NCBI GenBank assembly: GCA_002366835.1
Contig: DFBZ01000038.1
Coordinates: forward strand, 87,965-151,964
Source: Gammaproteobacteria bacterium UBA3067
Lineage (GTDB): Bacteria > Pseudomonadota > Gammaproteobacteria > Pseudomonadales > UBA3067
Direction: 5' to 3'
DNA: 64,000 bases
Shown: one piece after another, positions 43,887 through 53,088 of the stretch
Numbering within the stretch: the first letter of the stretch is position 1
Layout: each line of letters opens with the position of its first letter
The notes under the pieces: model-generated
What the model was told of the DNA's origin: nothing
Seen by the model: the letters and a program-made list of their open reading frames with translations, nothing else
Database searches by the model: none
Made by a program: the position numbers and the translations under genes

Positions 43887-45068
43887 TTACTGCTTAAGCA
43901 GAAAGGTGCTAATAAGGGTTGAGAGTTTTTGTATGATCTCATCCGCCTCGGTATTGCTTAATACCAAGGGGGGAAGCAGGCGTACAACATTCCCAGCTGT
44001 CACGTTAATTAACAGCCCCTTGTTGAGCGCTTGCTGGACAAGCTCGCCACAGGGTAATGCAAGTTCGATGCCTATCATTAAGCCTTTGTTGCGGATTTCT
44101 GTCACGTTTTCAAGTTCTGCGAGACGGTCATTCAGGCCATCGCTTATTCTTTTTCCAAGTTCACTTGCACGTTGAATTAATCCGTCTTTTTCAAGCGTTG
44201 TTAGCACGGCCAGTGAGGTAGCGCAGCCAAGGGGGTTGCCACCATAGGTGGAGCCATGAGCACCGGGCTGGAATAATTCTGTCGCCTTTCCTGCCACTAA
44301 GCAGGCACCAATTGGGAAACCATTGCCTAGGCCTTTTGCGGTGGTAACCACGTCTGGCAAGATGCCGTTATGCTGGTAAGAAAAATATTTCCCAGTTCGC
44401 CCGTTGCCTGTTTGAACTTCATCGAGCATTAACAGCCAGTCGTGCTCTTCGCAAATTTCTTTTAGTGCATTGAGGTAGTCGTTGGCGGGTATGTTGAGCC
44501 CGCCTTCTCCCTGAACCGGTTCCACCAAAATGGCAGAGATAGAAGGGTTATTTTTGGCGATGGTTTTAATGGCATCTACATCGTTGTAGGGCGCGCGCGT
44601 TAATCCTCGAATCAAAGGCTCGAAGCCTGCTTGCACCTTACGGTTTCCAGTAGCGCTTAAGGTGGCCAGAGTGCGACCGTGAAATGAGTCCTCCATAACG
44701 ATGATGCTGGGAACTTCTATGCCTTTTTTATGCCCGTGCAGGCGCGCTAACTTTATAGCTGCTTCATTCGCTTCTGCGCCAGAGTTACCAAAAAACACGC
44801 GCTCCATGCCTGATAAGTTGCGTAAACGCTCTGCAAGTTCGGTTTGCTTGTCGATATGATAGAGGTTGGAAGTGTGGATTAAACGTGAGGCTTGTTCTGT
44901 AATAGCCTGCGTTATCGCAGGATGGCAATGCCCTAAACCACATACACCAATACCGCTCATGGCATCAAGATAGCGATTGCCGTCGGTATCCGTGAGCCAG
45001 GCACCTTTGCCTTCGGTGAAATGAACGGGGAGTCTGGCGTAAGTGGGGATTAGTGCATCAGTTGTCAT
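43887..45068 (-). CDS. argD: Acetylornithine aminotransferase
   Basis: ArgD is the PLP-dependent class III aminotransferase that makes N-acetylornithine (and can also act on succinyl-diaminopimelate). The 393-residue protein has the cofactor-binding GNSGAEANEAAIKLAR, SFHGRT, LDEVQTGNGRTG and the Schiff-base Lys in VTTAKGLGNGFPIGA. The length fits. It heads the argD-argF-ABC ATPase operon. The symbol is supported by the argF neighbour; succinylornithine transaminase AstC is close in sequence but would sit with ast genes. Confidence 0.93.
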   Translation of the reverse strand: MTTDALIPTYARLPVHFTEGKGAWLTDTDGNRYLDAMSGIGVCGLGHCHPAITQAITEQASRLIHTSNLYHIDKQTELAERLRNLSGMERVFFGNSGAEANEAAIKLARLHGHKKGIEVPSIIVMEDSFHGRTLATLSATGNRKVQAGFEPLIRGLTRAPYNDVDAIKTIAKNNPSISAILVEPVQGEGGLNIPANDYLNALKEICEEHDWLLMLDEVQTGNGRTGKYFSYQHNGILPDVVTTAKGLGNGFPIGACLVAGKATELFQPGAHGSTYGGNPLGCATSLAVLTTLEKDGLIQRASELGKRISDGLNDRLAELENVTEIRNKGLMIGIELALPCGELVQQALNKGLLINVTAGNVVRLLPPLVLSNTEADEIIQKLSTLISTFLLKQ

Positions 45069-45206
45069 TATAAAAGCCTTCCATGAAGCGGCAAGATGGT
45101 TCGGTTATATGGAGTAAGTTTTCGGTTAGAAAGTTGATGGGTTTTTATTAAAACCGCATTAGTTTCACGGATAATAATAATGAATATCAGTTTGCTATAG
45201 CGAAAA

Positions 45207-45230
45207 TAAAAAAAGGCAGCTTGGGCTGCC
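45207..45230 (-). terminator. Terminator of the nitronate monooxygenase gene
   Basis: On the minus strand GGCAGC-CCAA-GCTGCC is followed by a long T-run, about 50 bases past the stop codon. Confidence 0.8.
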
Positions 45231-45277
45231 ATTACAATAATAGTCTGATGATAGCCAGAATGCGGCTACAAGGCAAT

Positions 45278-46303
45278 TTAGGCGATTTTAGCCCGAACAT
45301 CTTTCGCTTCTTGAATAACCCGATCCATGATTTCTGCAACAGAAGGAATGTCGTGGATACGACCTTGCACCTGTCCAACTAAATGAACGCCATTTTCACA
45401 GTCGCCTTCTTTAATGGCAAGCTCAATCGCTTCCGTTGCATTGGAGGCTCTGGCCAGTTGCTTGAGCATTTTTGGGCCCATAATGAGGGCGCCGAAAAAA
45501 AGTTTTAACCAATGCAGGCGCATTTGTTCTGCAAGCCGAAAAGAGTTTTTAAACGCACGAACTGGGTTAATGGGGCGTTTACTGATTTGTTCCGCTCGGG
45601 CTGTCTTCATAACACGACAGTCCATGCCGTCAAATTTTGGGGTGTAAAGAGTGTCTTCGATGCTTTTGCTAAGCACCGTGCGTTTGGTGTTTTCGTGGAT
45701 GGGGCTTTCCTGGCTTATGGAAAATCGACTGCCCATGGCGATTCCTTCTGCGCCAAGGGCGAGCGCCGCAACGAGGCCTCTGCCATCGGCAAACCCTCCC
45801 GTGCCGATGACGGGAATATCAACTGCATCTGCAAGAGTAGGTACCAGTACAAGCGAGGTGACAGGGCCTCCATGGGCGGCAGCTTCGTGGCCTGTGGCAA
45901 GAAGGGCATCAACGCCATAACGTTGTGCTGCTAAGGCGTGTTTTTCGTTAACGACTGTCGCAATAACCTTTCCGCCGTAGGCATGGGCACGTTCTACAAT
46001 CCAGTCTCCTTTCCCGAGAGAGAAATTAATAACAGGTACTTGCTCTTCAAGGCCAACTTCAGCGTTTTCTTTAGCCCCAGGCATCATGAGAGTTACGCCA
46101 ATTCCAAAGGGTTTGTCAGTAAGCTCCCGAATTTCTCTAATCGCTTGGCGAGTCTCTTCAGCACTTAAGGGGCCAGTTGCAAGTATGCCCAGGCCACCCG
46201 CATTGGAAACTGCAGCAACAAGTTTTGGAACCGACACCATGCTCATTCCGGGTAGTACAATAGGGTGTTCAATGCCAAAGCATTCGGTGAAGCGCGTTTT
46301 CAT
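45278..46303 (-). CDS. Nitronate monooxygenase / 2-nitropropane dioxygenase-like flavoprotein
   Basis: The 341-residue TIM-barrel flavoenzyme oxidises alkyl nitronates such as propionate 3-nitronate, or acts as a related FMN-dependent reductase (FabK-like). Motifs: N-terminal HPIVLPGMSMVS, GGLGILATGPLSAEE, VDALLATGHEAAAHGG (catalytic His and FMN contact) and PVIGTGGFADGRGLVAALALGAEGIAMGSRF for phosphate binding. The length fits class I/II members. A short spacer follows argD on the same strand but with its own terminator, so it forms a separate transcription unit. Confidence 0.87.
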   Translation of the reverse strand: MKTRFTECFGIEHPIVLPGMSMVSVPKLVAAVSNAGGLGILATGPLSAEETRQAIREIRELTDKPFGIGVTLMMPGAKENAEVGLEEQVPVINFSLGKGDWIVERAHAYGGKVIATVVNEKHALAAQRYGVDALLATGHEAAAHGGPVTSLVLVPTLADAVDIPVIGTGGFADGRGLVAALALGAEGIAMGSRFSISQESPIHENTKRTVLSKSIEDTLYTPKFDGMDCRVMKTARAEQISKRPINPVRAFKNSFRLAEQMRLHWLKLFFGALIMGPKMLKQLARASNATEAIELAIKEGDCENGVHLVGQVQGRIHDIPSVAEIMDRVIQEAKDVRAKIA

Positions 46304-46368
46304 GGTTTTCCCAAGTAGACCAATTTTATGTCAAAAATTAAGAATATTATTATTTGAATGGTCGTGTT

Positions 46369-46875
46369 TTAGTTTGATTGAGGTGTTACGGCATCGTTAG
46401 GTTCATTTGCTTGCTTATTCCGAGTATCGGTTGTAAAAACTTCAGCACAATCAAAATGATTTTTGTACCAAGCTTTTGCGTAATCAAGCCAAGCAAGTTG
46501 TGCTTTAAGCTCTATATACGCTTTTTGCGGTAGAGGGCGGCCGGACTTATAAGATTTATTCGCTTTGGAGTTTAATTCGCTCTCTAAACCGGATATTTTC
46601 GCAACGATTTCTTCCTGGTTTAAACCAATAAGTGATAGAAACGGAATTTCGATGCTGTCAGGAAAATCAGAGTTTTCACTGCTGTTCCAGTTAAGGATGG
46701 CCTTCCAAGATTGCCCTTCAGCACCGCCTTTGTTCCCGCAGCTATCATCCAGGCATTCTATCCAGTAATTGAAGCGTTTTTTTCCGGACTTTTGAGCACG
46801 GAGCGCATTTTTTATAAGACGGGCTTCGCAGCCGCATGAGCAAAAGTTTATTTCGGGATTAAGCAAAAGATCCAT
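46369..46875 (-). CDS. Hypothetical zinc-ribbon protein
   Basis: The 168-residue protein has an N-terminal Cys cluster CSCGCEARLIKNA ... YWIECLDDSCGN (Cys at about 12, 14, 16, 41 and 46), consistent with a zinc ribbon. Phage-type restriction-alleviation and other small nucleic-acid proteins look similar. The rest is helical and Glu/Lys-rich, ending in an acidic Asn/Gln tail. I do not recognise a specific family. CAGGA lies a few bases upstream of the ATG. It lies 65 bp upstream of the nitronate monooxygenase gene on the same strand; a shared message is possible. Confidence 0.65.
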   Translation of the reverse strand: MDLLLNPEINFCSCGCEARLIKNALRAQKSGKKRFNYWIECLDDSCGNKGGAEGQSWKAILNWNSSENSDFPDSIEIPFLSLIGLNQEEIVAKISGLESELNSKANKSYKSGRPLPQKAYIELKAQLAWLDYAKAWYKNHFDCAEVFTTDTRNKQANEPNDAVTPQSN

Positions 46876-47733
46876 ATTCCTGTTGGTATTTCCTCTATTG
46901 ATTAATTAAATACCGTTTGCAAACTGAGTGTTATAAACGGGGTGAAAAAGCGATAGCTATTGCGTGGGTGGCTGTTATACGGGGTCACGCAACTTAATGT
47001 TCAATGTTTTTCTCGCAGGGCCTTGTTTCCAGTGCAAAAAATCCTATAGGGCATCCTGCGTATAAATTATTAGCCACTATTTATGGCGAACATATTTGCC
47101 ATAAATAAATAAACCAGATTATCACCTGAAGACTGAAGCTACCCTTATCTGCAATTAAGCGTTATTTTCTAAAAACTGACTTAATGTAAACCTTGCAGTC
47201 GATCATTGGCTTCAGAGCTTGTTTTATTAGTGGTCGTGTAAGCCGAAAATAAACGAAAGCCGCCATTTAGGGGGGGGTTAAAACCCCTGTAATTTTAATT
47301 ATCTCTATAACAAAGTATGACCCACGCCGAACAAACTAATAATAATGGCGGTGTTTTAAAAAACCTATGGTCAGTATGATGATTCCTTAGCGCTCAAGCC
47401 CCTTAAAGTTAAGAGGATACATAGAATGTTTTGCTTGAGGCGCATACGCTTATGGCCAGTAGTATTAAGGGTACAGTGATTAAATGCAATATCCCATTAC
47501 CAAGTAAAATAACCCACATCGAAATCCATGTTTTTTTGAATGTTAGCGGGTTGTGGTCATATTGGCAAATAGAAATTGTTTATATCGGCCCATATAGCAT
47601 GGGGGGCTGACTAACTGCGGGGTGGTTTACTAGGTTGTTTTGAAGAGCGCGTCATGAATAAGGGAGCCTTAGCGTGTTCAACTGCTAGAATTGGAGCACG
47701 TACGGAAAAATAATCATTTCAGGGAGTGGTGTT
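46876..47733. other. Gene-poor stretch of about 860 bp
   Basis: No frame longer than about 60 codons with plausible coding features is visible. The stretch is AT-rich with short G-runs (a GGGGGGGG tract near 47272) and lies between the divergent zinc-ribbon and moxR genes. It must hold the moxR operon promoter, but no motif was convincing. A small RNA or decayed gene cannot be excluded. Confidence 0.4.
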
Positions 47734-48645
47734 TTGATTACTCGGGCAATAGAGGAAGCCAGCAAGGTTATCTTGGGCAAGGACCATCAAATACGCCTGG
47801 CGATGGTATGCCTTTTAGCACGAGGTAATCTGCTTATCGAAGACTTGCCAGGAATGGGGAAAACAACCTTATCTCAGGTTTTGGCACAGGTTTTCGGTCT
47901 AAGCTATAAGAGAATCCAGTTCACTAGCGATTTATTGCCGGCCGATATCCTGGGTGTTTCAGTTTTCGATAAAGACAGCGGTGACTTTACGTTTAAAGCT
48001 GGACCAATCTTTGCTCAATTGATATTGGCCGATGAAATAAACAGGGCCAGCCCAAAAACTCAGAGTGCTTTGCTTGAGGCAATGGAGGAAAGGCAAGTGA
48101 CTGTCGAAGGCAACACTCGCTCGTTACCCGAGCTGTTTTTTGTCATTGCTACACAGAACCCATCTTCCCAAATGGGAACTTATCCCTTGCCTGAATCCCA
48201 ACTAGATCGATTCTTGATGCGCATTCATCTCGGTTATCCGCCGGCAGAGGCGGAAAAAATTATGTTGATGGGGGGGCAGGGAGCCGTTTCAGCAAAGGAT
48301 ATTAATACGATAATAGGGCCTTCTGATTTGGCTCAGCTTCAGTCACAAGTGGCTCAGGTGCATTTATCTGAGGCAGTTGTTGATTATATTCTAAGGCTGG
48401 TGCATTTCACTCGGCAGCGAGGGCATTTTCTCTGCGGTGTATCACCTCGCGGCTCTTCGGCTCTTGCCAGAAGTGCGCAAGCCTGGGCCTTGATTGATGG
48501 GCGTGATTTCGTTCTGCCAGAGGATGTTCAGGCAGTTTTGCCCGCAGTGATGGACCACCGCGTACAGATAAGCTCTGCTCAATTTGGCAGAAGCAACGAC
48601 AAGGCGAGTGAGCTGCTGCTTTCACGAGTATCTATAGCTGGGTAG
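47734..48645 (+). CDS. MoxR-family AAA+ ATPase
   Basis: MoxR ATPases are chaperone-like machines that remodel partner proteins, often with VWA-domain proteins. The 303-residue protein has Walker A DLPGMGKTT (about 37-45), the ILADEINRASPKTQSALLEAM Walker B and sensor region (Asp100, Glu101), FVIATQNP sensor 1 and a lid domain with VSPRGSSALARSAQA. It starts with TTG preceded by AGGGAG. It is the first gene of a three-gene operon: DUF58 follows after 8 bp and TgpA overlaps DUF58, as in Pseudomonas. Confidence 0.92.
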   Translation: MITRAIEEASKVILGKDHQIRLAMVCLLARGNLLIEDLPGMGKTTLSQVLAQVFGLSYKRIQFTSDLLPADILGVSVFDKDSGDFTFKAGPIFAQLILADEINRASPKTQSALLEAMEERQVTVEGNTRSLPELFFVIATQNPSSQMGTYPLPESQLDRFLMRIHLGYPPAEAEKIMLMGGQGAVSAKDINTIIGPSDLAQLQSQVAQVHLSEAVVDYILRLVHFTRQRGHFLCGVSPRGSSALARSAQAWALIDGRDFVLPEDVQAVLPAVMDHRVQISSAQFGRSNDKASELLLSRVSIAG

Positions 48646-48652
48646 ATACTCT

Positions 48653-49654
48653 ATGAATATCCCGTTTTTACCCAAATCACTTATACCTGGTTGTTTAGAA
48701 GCGTTAATACGTAAGCGCGTTGGCTTTTGGCTTGAAAAGCGCATTCCTCCTTCTGACCAAGTGGTTCTTGATCATAGACGAATCTTTATTTTTCCAACAT
48801 TTAATGGGCTGATGTTTTTGGGTGTAGTCGCCATCTTGTTTTTGGCAGGCATCAACTACGAAAATAATCTCATAATGGCCTTATGTTTTTTATTAGCGGG
48901 CCTATTTTTAAACGGCATTTTTGCTACTTACCGGAATTTGTCGGGTTTGTGCTTAGAAAGCGCCGGTGCTGCTCCGGTCTGCACAGGGGAGTCAATCAGC
49001 TTCTGTTTGAAAATAAGCAGCGCGAACTGTTCCACGGGCCAATCTCTCCAGCTTAAAATTCCTCGGCAGGATAGCGTAATGGGTTCTCTCAATTTAGAGG
49101 GCCAATCGCTTGTATCGCTTCCGTTTGTCACCCAGCAGCGGGGTTGGTGCAAGCCGGGTCGTTTTCACCTTCAAACGTATTATCCTCTTGGTTTAATACG
49201 ATCGTGGTCCTGGGTTGATTTGCAGCTGGCTTGCCTTGTGTATCCCCAACCCACTTTTTGCCCGAAACAAAACAGCAGCGAAGAAGGTTTGGGTTATGAG
49301 GAAAGTGGCTTGCAAGAGGGCGTGGAGGATTTTGCAGAATTACGAAACTATCGTCTAGGTGATTCGCCTAAGCATGTCGACTGGAAGGTCTTTGCCAAGG
49401 GCAGAGGTTTACACACTAAAACATATCAGGGGCATTCTGGAGACTCGCAATGGGTTGACTGGTTTAGCTGGCCCGCCATAAACCAAGAAAAACGCCTCTC
49501 CGCCATGACCTATTGGATTATAAGGCATGCTAAAAAACAGGAGACCTTTGGTTTAAGGCTGCCCAATGGTGAAATTCCGCCTGGCTGTGGAGAAGCCCAT
49601 GTATTTCGTGCTTTGAAGACAGTGGCATTGTTTGGGCTTATAAACGATGAATAA
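48653..49654 (+). CDS. DUF58 domain protein
   Basis: The 333-residue protein has two N-terminal membrane spans (about residues 50-85, GLMFLGVVAILFLAGI and NLIMALCFLLAGLFLNGIF) and the DUF58 (vWA-like) cytoplasmic region with GLQEGVEDFAELRNYRLGDSPKHVDWKVFAKGRGLHTKTYQG. DUF58 proteins are partners of MoxR ATPases and are inferred to be assembled or activated by them at the inner membrane. The vWA metal-site residues are incomplete, as is common in the family. Its end overlaps the tgpA start by 8 bases. Confidence 0.9.
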   Translation: MNIPFLPKSLIPGCLEALIRKRVGFWLEKRIPPSDQVVLDHRRIFIFPTFNGLMFLGVVAILFLAGINYENNLIMALCFLLAGLFLNGIFATYRNLSGLCLESAGAAPVCTGESISFCLKISSANCSTGQSLQLKIPRQDSVMGSLNLEGQSLVSLPFVTQQRGWCKPGRFHLQTYYPLGLIRSWSWVDLQLACLVYPQPTFCPKQNSSEEGLGYEESGLQEGVEDFAELRNYRLGDSPKHVDWKVFAKGRGLHTKTYQGHSGDSQWVDWFSWPAINQEKRLSAMTYWIIRHAKKQETFGLRLPNGEIPPGCGEAHVFRALKTVALFGLINDE

Positions 49655-51710
49655 GCCAGTTATTGATGGGCTTCCAAGGAATATCATCGTCTTCTTAGTT
49701 ATTTCTCATCTTGTGGTGGTGTTTCCTCATTTCTCCACCCATTCTTTTTGGGTGCTATCTCTTGTTTCGCTTTGCCTGGTTTGGCGAATCGGTTCCAGTC
49801 GGCGTAACTGGCCTCTACCGACGAAGGGCGTCCGGTTTGTGCTGGTGGTTCTTGGTTTTGCCGCAGTGTACCGAGCTTATGGAACAGTGATTGGCCCCTT
49901 GGCCGGAGTGGCTCTACTGATTCTTGCCTATACCTTTAAGTTACTTGAGGCGAAAAGTAAGCGCGATGCTTATACCGTGGTGACTCTAAGTTACTTTGTG
50001 GTCGCCACTGCTTTTTTGTTCGACCAGGCTTTTAGCAAAGCCTTATATTTATTGTTTAGTTGCGTGGTTATCAGTGCCGCGCTTATATCAATTAATCAAC
50101 CTTCGTTGCAGTGGAAACATCATTATAAAAATGCGGTTCTTCTGGTATTGAAGAGCTTACCTATAATGGTCATTCTTTTTTTGTTTGTTCCACGAGTTGA
50201 ATCGTTTTGGAGTATTCAATTTGATAATCATCAGGCAAAGGTGGGCTTGAGTGATGAAATGTCGCCGGGAGATATTGCCCGCTTGGGGGAAAATGACAGC
50301 GTCGCGTTTCGAGCAAAATTCGAAAAGGAGCCTCCCCCACCTGCCGACCGCTATTGGCGGGCTATGGTTTTGGAAGATTTTGACGGCAAACGCTGGCGAC
50401 GCAGGGACGGTCGGCAGAGTTGGGGCCCGTTATTACAGTCCGACCAAGACGCGGCTAAGGAATTTTGGACCGCATATAAAACTTGGTTTTCTTTAAATAA
50501 GACCCGTCAACAAGGCAATTATTACCGTTACGATGTTGTTATGGAGCCGAGTGACAAACCCTGGCTCTTTGCCCTAGATTGGGCCAAGCCCCTAACCGGC
50601 GGCATTGATATGAAAAACGGCTTTGCCCTCAACGCCGAAAAACCAATAAGGGAGCCCTTTGTTTATAAGGTGGAATCCCTTGATTTGACGGGTGTAAGAC
50701 AAGCCCCTAACTGGATGAGCAGAGAATTCCGGCGGGATATAAATTTACAACTCCCCACCTCTGGAAATAAACGTGCCAGACAGTGGGCGCTTGAGCTAAG
50801 AGAAAAAGCCGGCTCTGATAAGGCCTTTATCGCACAAGTGCTTTCGCATTTTAGAGAGAAGCCGTTTTACTACACTTTAAAACCTCCTCTTCTAGGGAAA
50901 GACAGTGTTGATCAGTTTCTATTTTCTACCCGGCGAGGCTTCTGTGCACATTATGCCAGTACATTCACCTTCTTGGCGCGTAGCGCTGGTATCCCTGCCA
51001 GGGTGGTGACTGGTTACCAAGGTGGCGAGCAAAGTAGCCTTGATAACTATTTGCTGGTGTATCAATTCGATGCACATGCCTGGTCTGAGGTTTGGCTGCC
51101 TGAGCAAGGGTGGGTAAGGGTCGATCCCACTGCCGCAGTTTCACCCACGCGCATTGAGAAAGGCATAGAAAATGCACTAGGGAGCTCAAGCAGCTTTTTG
51201 GCTCAAAGGCCGCTATCCCTGCTTCGGTATAGGGATGTGCCTGCTCTTAGCCGACTTCGCCACAGTATGGATTACCTGCGTATGCTGTGGATTCAAAAAG
51301 TGGTGGGTTACGATGGCGACCTCCAGACGGACCTGTTTCGTAAGCTATTTGGTTCTTCAGACCTCAAAACCGTAGTATTTGTTCTTGTGGGGAGTTTAAT
51401 CGGCGCTATCTTGCTGATATTCCTCGTGGAACTCTACGCTAACCGGCCACCCCGGGCGTCACCTGAGCAGCGCATTTATCTCCGGTTTTGCAGAAAACTA
51501 TCAAAACGCGGATATGAAAAAGGATTCTGCGAGGGAGAAACTGCGTTTGCCCAACGGGTCTCCTCCTCTTCCCCTGAGCTAGCCGAGCACGTACTTCGTA
51601 TTACGGCCCTTTATATACAGATAAAATATCGCCCAGCTGGCCTGGTGAAAAATGGGAATAACCTCCTAGTAAGGGACCTGCGCAAGCAGGTAAGACGGCT
51701 ATCTGTTTAG
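49647..51710 (+). CDS. tgpA: TgpA-type membrane transglutaminase-like protein
   Basis: The 687-residue inner-membrane protein has five or six N-terminal membrane spans (about 10-190), then a large periplasmic domain with a transglutaminase-like catalytic triad Cys433 (RRGFCAHYASTF), His477 (DAHAWSEVWL) and Asp493 (VDPTAAVSP). A further membrane span (near 575-595) and a C-terminal DUF4129 domain follow. This matches the Pseudomonas TgpA protein, essential there for viability and thought to act on the cell envelope. The overlap with the DUF58 gene and the moxR gene upstream give the canonical operon. Confidence 0.93.
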   Translation: MNKPVIDGLPRNIIVFLVISHLVVVFPHFSTHSFWVLSLVSLCLVWRIGSSRRNWPLPTKGVRFVLVVLGFAAVYRAYGTVIGPLAGVALLILAYTFKLLEAKSKRDAYTVVTLSYFVVATAFLFDQAFSKALYLLFSCVVISAALISINQPSLQWKHHYKNAVLLVLKSLPIMVILFLFVPRVESFWSIQFDNHQAKVGLSDEMSPGDIARLGENDSVAFRAKFEKEPPPPADRYWRAMVLEDFDGKRWRRRDGRQSWGPLLQSDQDAAKEFWTAYKTWFSLNKTRQQGNYYRYDVVMEPSDKPWLFALDWAKPLTGGIDMKNGFALNAEKPIREPFVYKVESLDLTGVRQAPNWMSREFRRDINLQLPTSGNKRARQWALELREKAGSDKAFIAQVLSHFREKPFYYTLKPPLLGKDSVDQFLFSTRRGFCAHYASTFTFLARSAGIPARVVTGYQGGEQSSLDNYLLVYQFDAHAWSEVWLPEQGWVRVDPTAAVSPTRIEKGIENALGSSSSFLAQRPLSLLRYRDVPALSRLRHSMDYLRMLWIQKVVGYDGDLQTDLFRKLFGSSDLKTVVFVLVGSLIGAILLIFLVELYANRPPRASPEQRIYLRFCRKLSKRGYEKGFCEGETAFAQRVSSSSPELAEHVLRITALYIQIKYRPAGLVKNGNNLLVRDLRKQVRRLSV

Positions 51711-52050
51711 AAAGCGAGTGCGCAGGTATATTTCCGCGAGGCCCGCTCGATGCTCTGAACCTAAGGCGTAACTCTCAGTGGAACAATCTCCATCGATTGA
51801 GTATGATTACCCTGCACTCATGCTCTTCCAAGCTTCCAGGAGGGAGGTTGGAAGCTCTGATTGCTACGAGCATTTATAGCTTTGAGTGACGATAAATCCC
51901 ACAATAAACAGTGATTATGAGACTTTTTTGTTGCCGATAATGTTGTTTTTTAATAAACGGAAAGTGCGTCATTAGGCTCTCATCGCTTGAGCGCTTTCAG
52001 GTTGTTATTTTAGTAAAATAAAGGTCTCACCAAGTTAAAGGAGCAGTGAA
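51711..52050. other. Intergenic stretch after tgpA
   Basis: No gene is visible. An imperfect hairpin (AGCTTCCA...TGGAAGCT, near 51829-51855) without a T-run could end or stabilise the tgpA message. The AGGAG ribosome-binding site of the next gene is at its end. Confidence 0.4.
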
Positions 52051-52482
52051 ATGGCACTACCAGAAGATTCTGATAATGTTGAAAATGATACCAATGTGTT
52101 AAGCAGCATTAACCCAGCACTTGCAGCTAATTCATCTACCAGCCGAGCAGTGGATCAACCAGATGAAACTGAAGAAAGTCGTCGACCATGGGGCTTTTTA
52201 CTGGCCGCAGTCGTTATTTCAGTATTCGCCACATACATGGCAATGATGACAATGGTTGTCGCTCCTCTTGAGGATACCATTGCCTATGAGCGGGCACAGA
52301 AAGTCTCTTACATCACTTCTAACCAACTCGATTTTAATACCTTCGAACCACGTATTCGTGAATTGGAAGCATCTAATGCAGCGAAGTCGAGGAAAGAAGC
52401 GGTGTTAATTCAGACGATAGATCAACTAAGCAGTGAGCTCGAGAAGCTTGTTGCGCCGTTTGAAGACGTGGCGCCTGAATAG
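52051..52482 (+). CDS. Small membrane-anchored protein with a C-terminal coiled coil
   Basis: The 143-residue protein has an acidic N-terminal tail of about 46 residues, one hydrophobic membrane span (about 48-74: WGFLLAAVVISVFATYMAMMTMVVA) and a helical, probably coiled-coil C-terminus (about 95-137, with ELEASNAAKSRKEAVLIQTI). No signal peptide is visible; a single-pass inner-membrane protein is likely. I do not recognise a family. AAAGGAG lies 8 bases before the ATG, so expression is plausible. It stands alone. Confidence 0.65.
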   Translation: MALPEDSDNVENDTNVLSSINPALAANSSTSRAVDQPDETEESRRPWGFLLAAVVISVFATYMAMMTMVVAPLEDTIAYERAQKVSYITSNQLDFNTFEPRIRELEASNAAKSRKEAVLIQTIDQLSSELEKLVAPFEDVAPE

Positions 52483-53088
52483 GGGCGTTATAGATTTAGT
52501 TGTCAAGCGACCACCCCTCTAATATGTTTTAAAAATCAGGTATGGAGTGGTCGCTATTTCGTCAAAAGAAGGCCAGTTGCCGTTGTTAGATATAATGAAT
52601 GCGCACTTGAATTTGCAGTTTTGCAATGTGCTAAGAGTACTTTTCACCGGCACCTTAATTCGTTGTTTCTGTGTTAATATACGGACAAACGGATAAAAAT
52701 TGTTTACGTCGTTTTTGTTTTCTTTTAACGGCTTTATTAAGCCAATTACAATTGCCCTTCAACTGCCTAGATCTTCTTGGCAACCTTCATGTCATTGAGC
52801 GTTATCAATTGCTCCCATATGAGCATTATTTCAAAAAACTTTCTTTTGTAAAGCGCCTAGGTGTTCCCATCGAAAAGGGGGCAACTGTCTCTGCCAATGT
52901 AGTTTTAATGTTACGAATGTTAAGGCGTAAATCTGTGCTTTGTTTATATCGTATATGCTTATTAGACACCGACAGTTTTGCCCTGAGAATAGCGCCGACC
53001 TATGCAACAGTCGCTAACTCTTCAGATAGGGCTTGTTTGATTGCCCCAAATAAAAAATCCAATTAGTTTATTAAACTGTGAATGACGA
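52483..53088. other. Intergenic stretch before the sensor kinase
   Basis: A 131-codon frame with a GTG start at 52671 lacks a ribosome-binding site, has poor composition and no recognisable features, so no gene is called. The kinase promoter should lie here. Confidence 0.4.

Noticed and set aside
52671..53066. 131-codon plus-strand frame before the sensor kinase
   Set aside because: GTG start without a ribosome-binding site, no recognisable domain, poor coding character.
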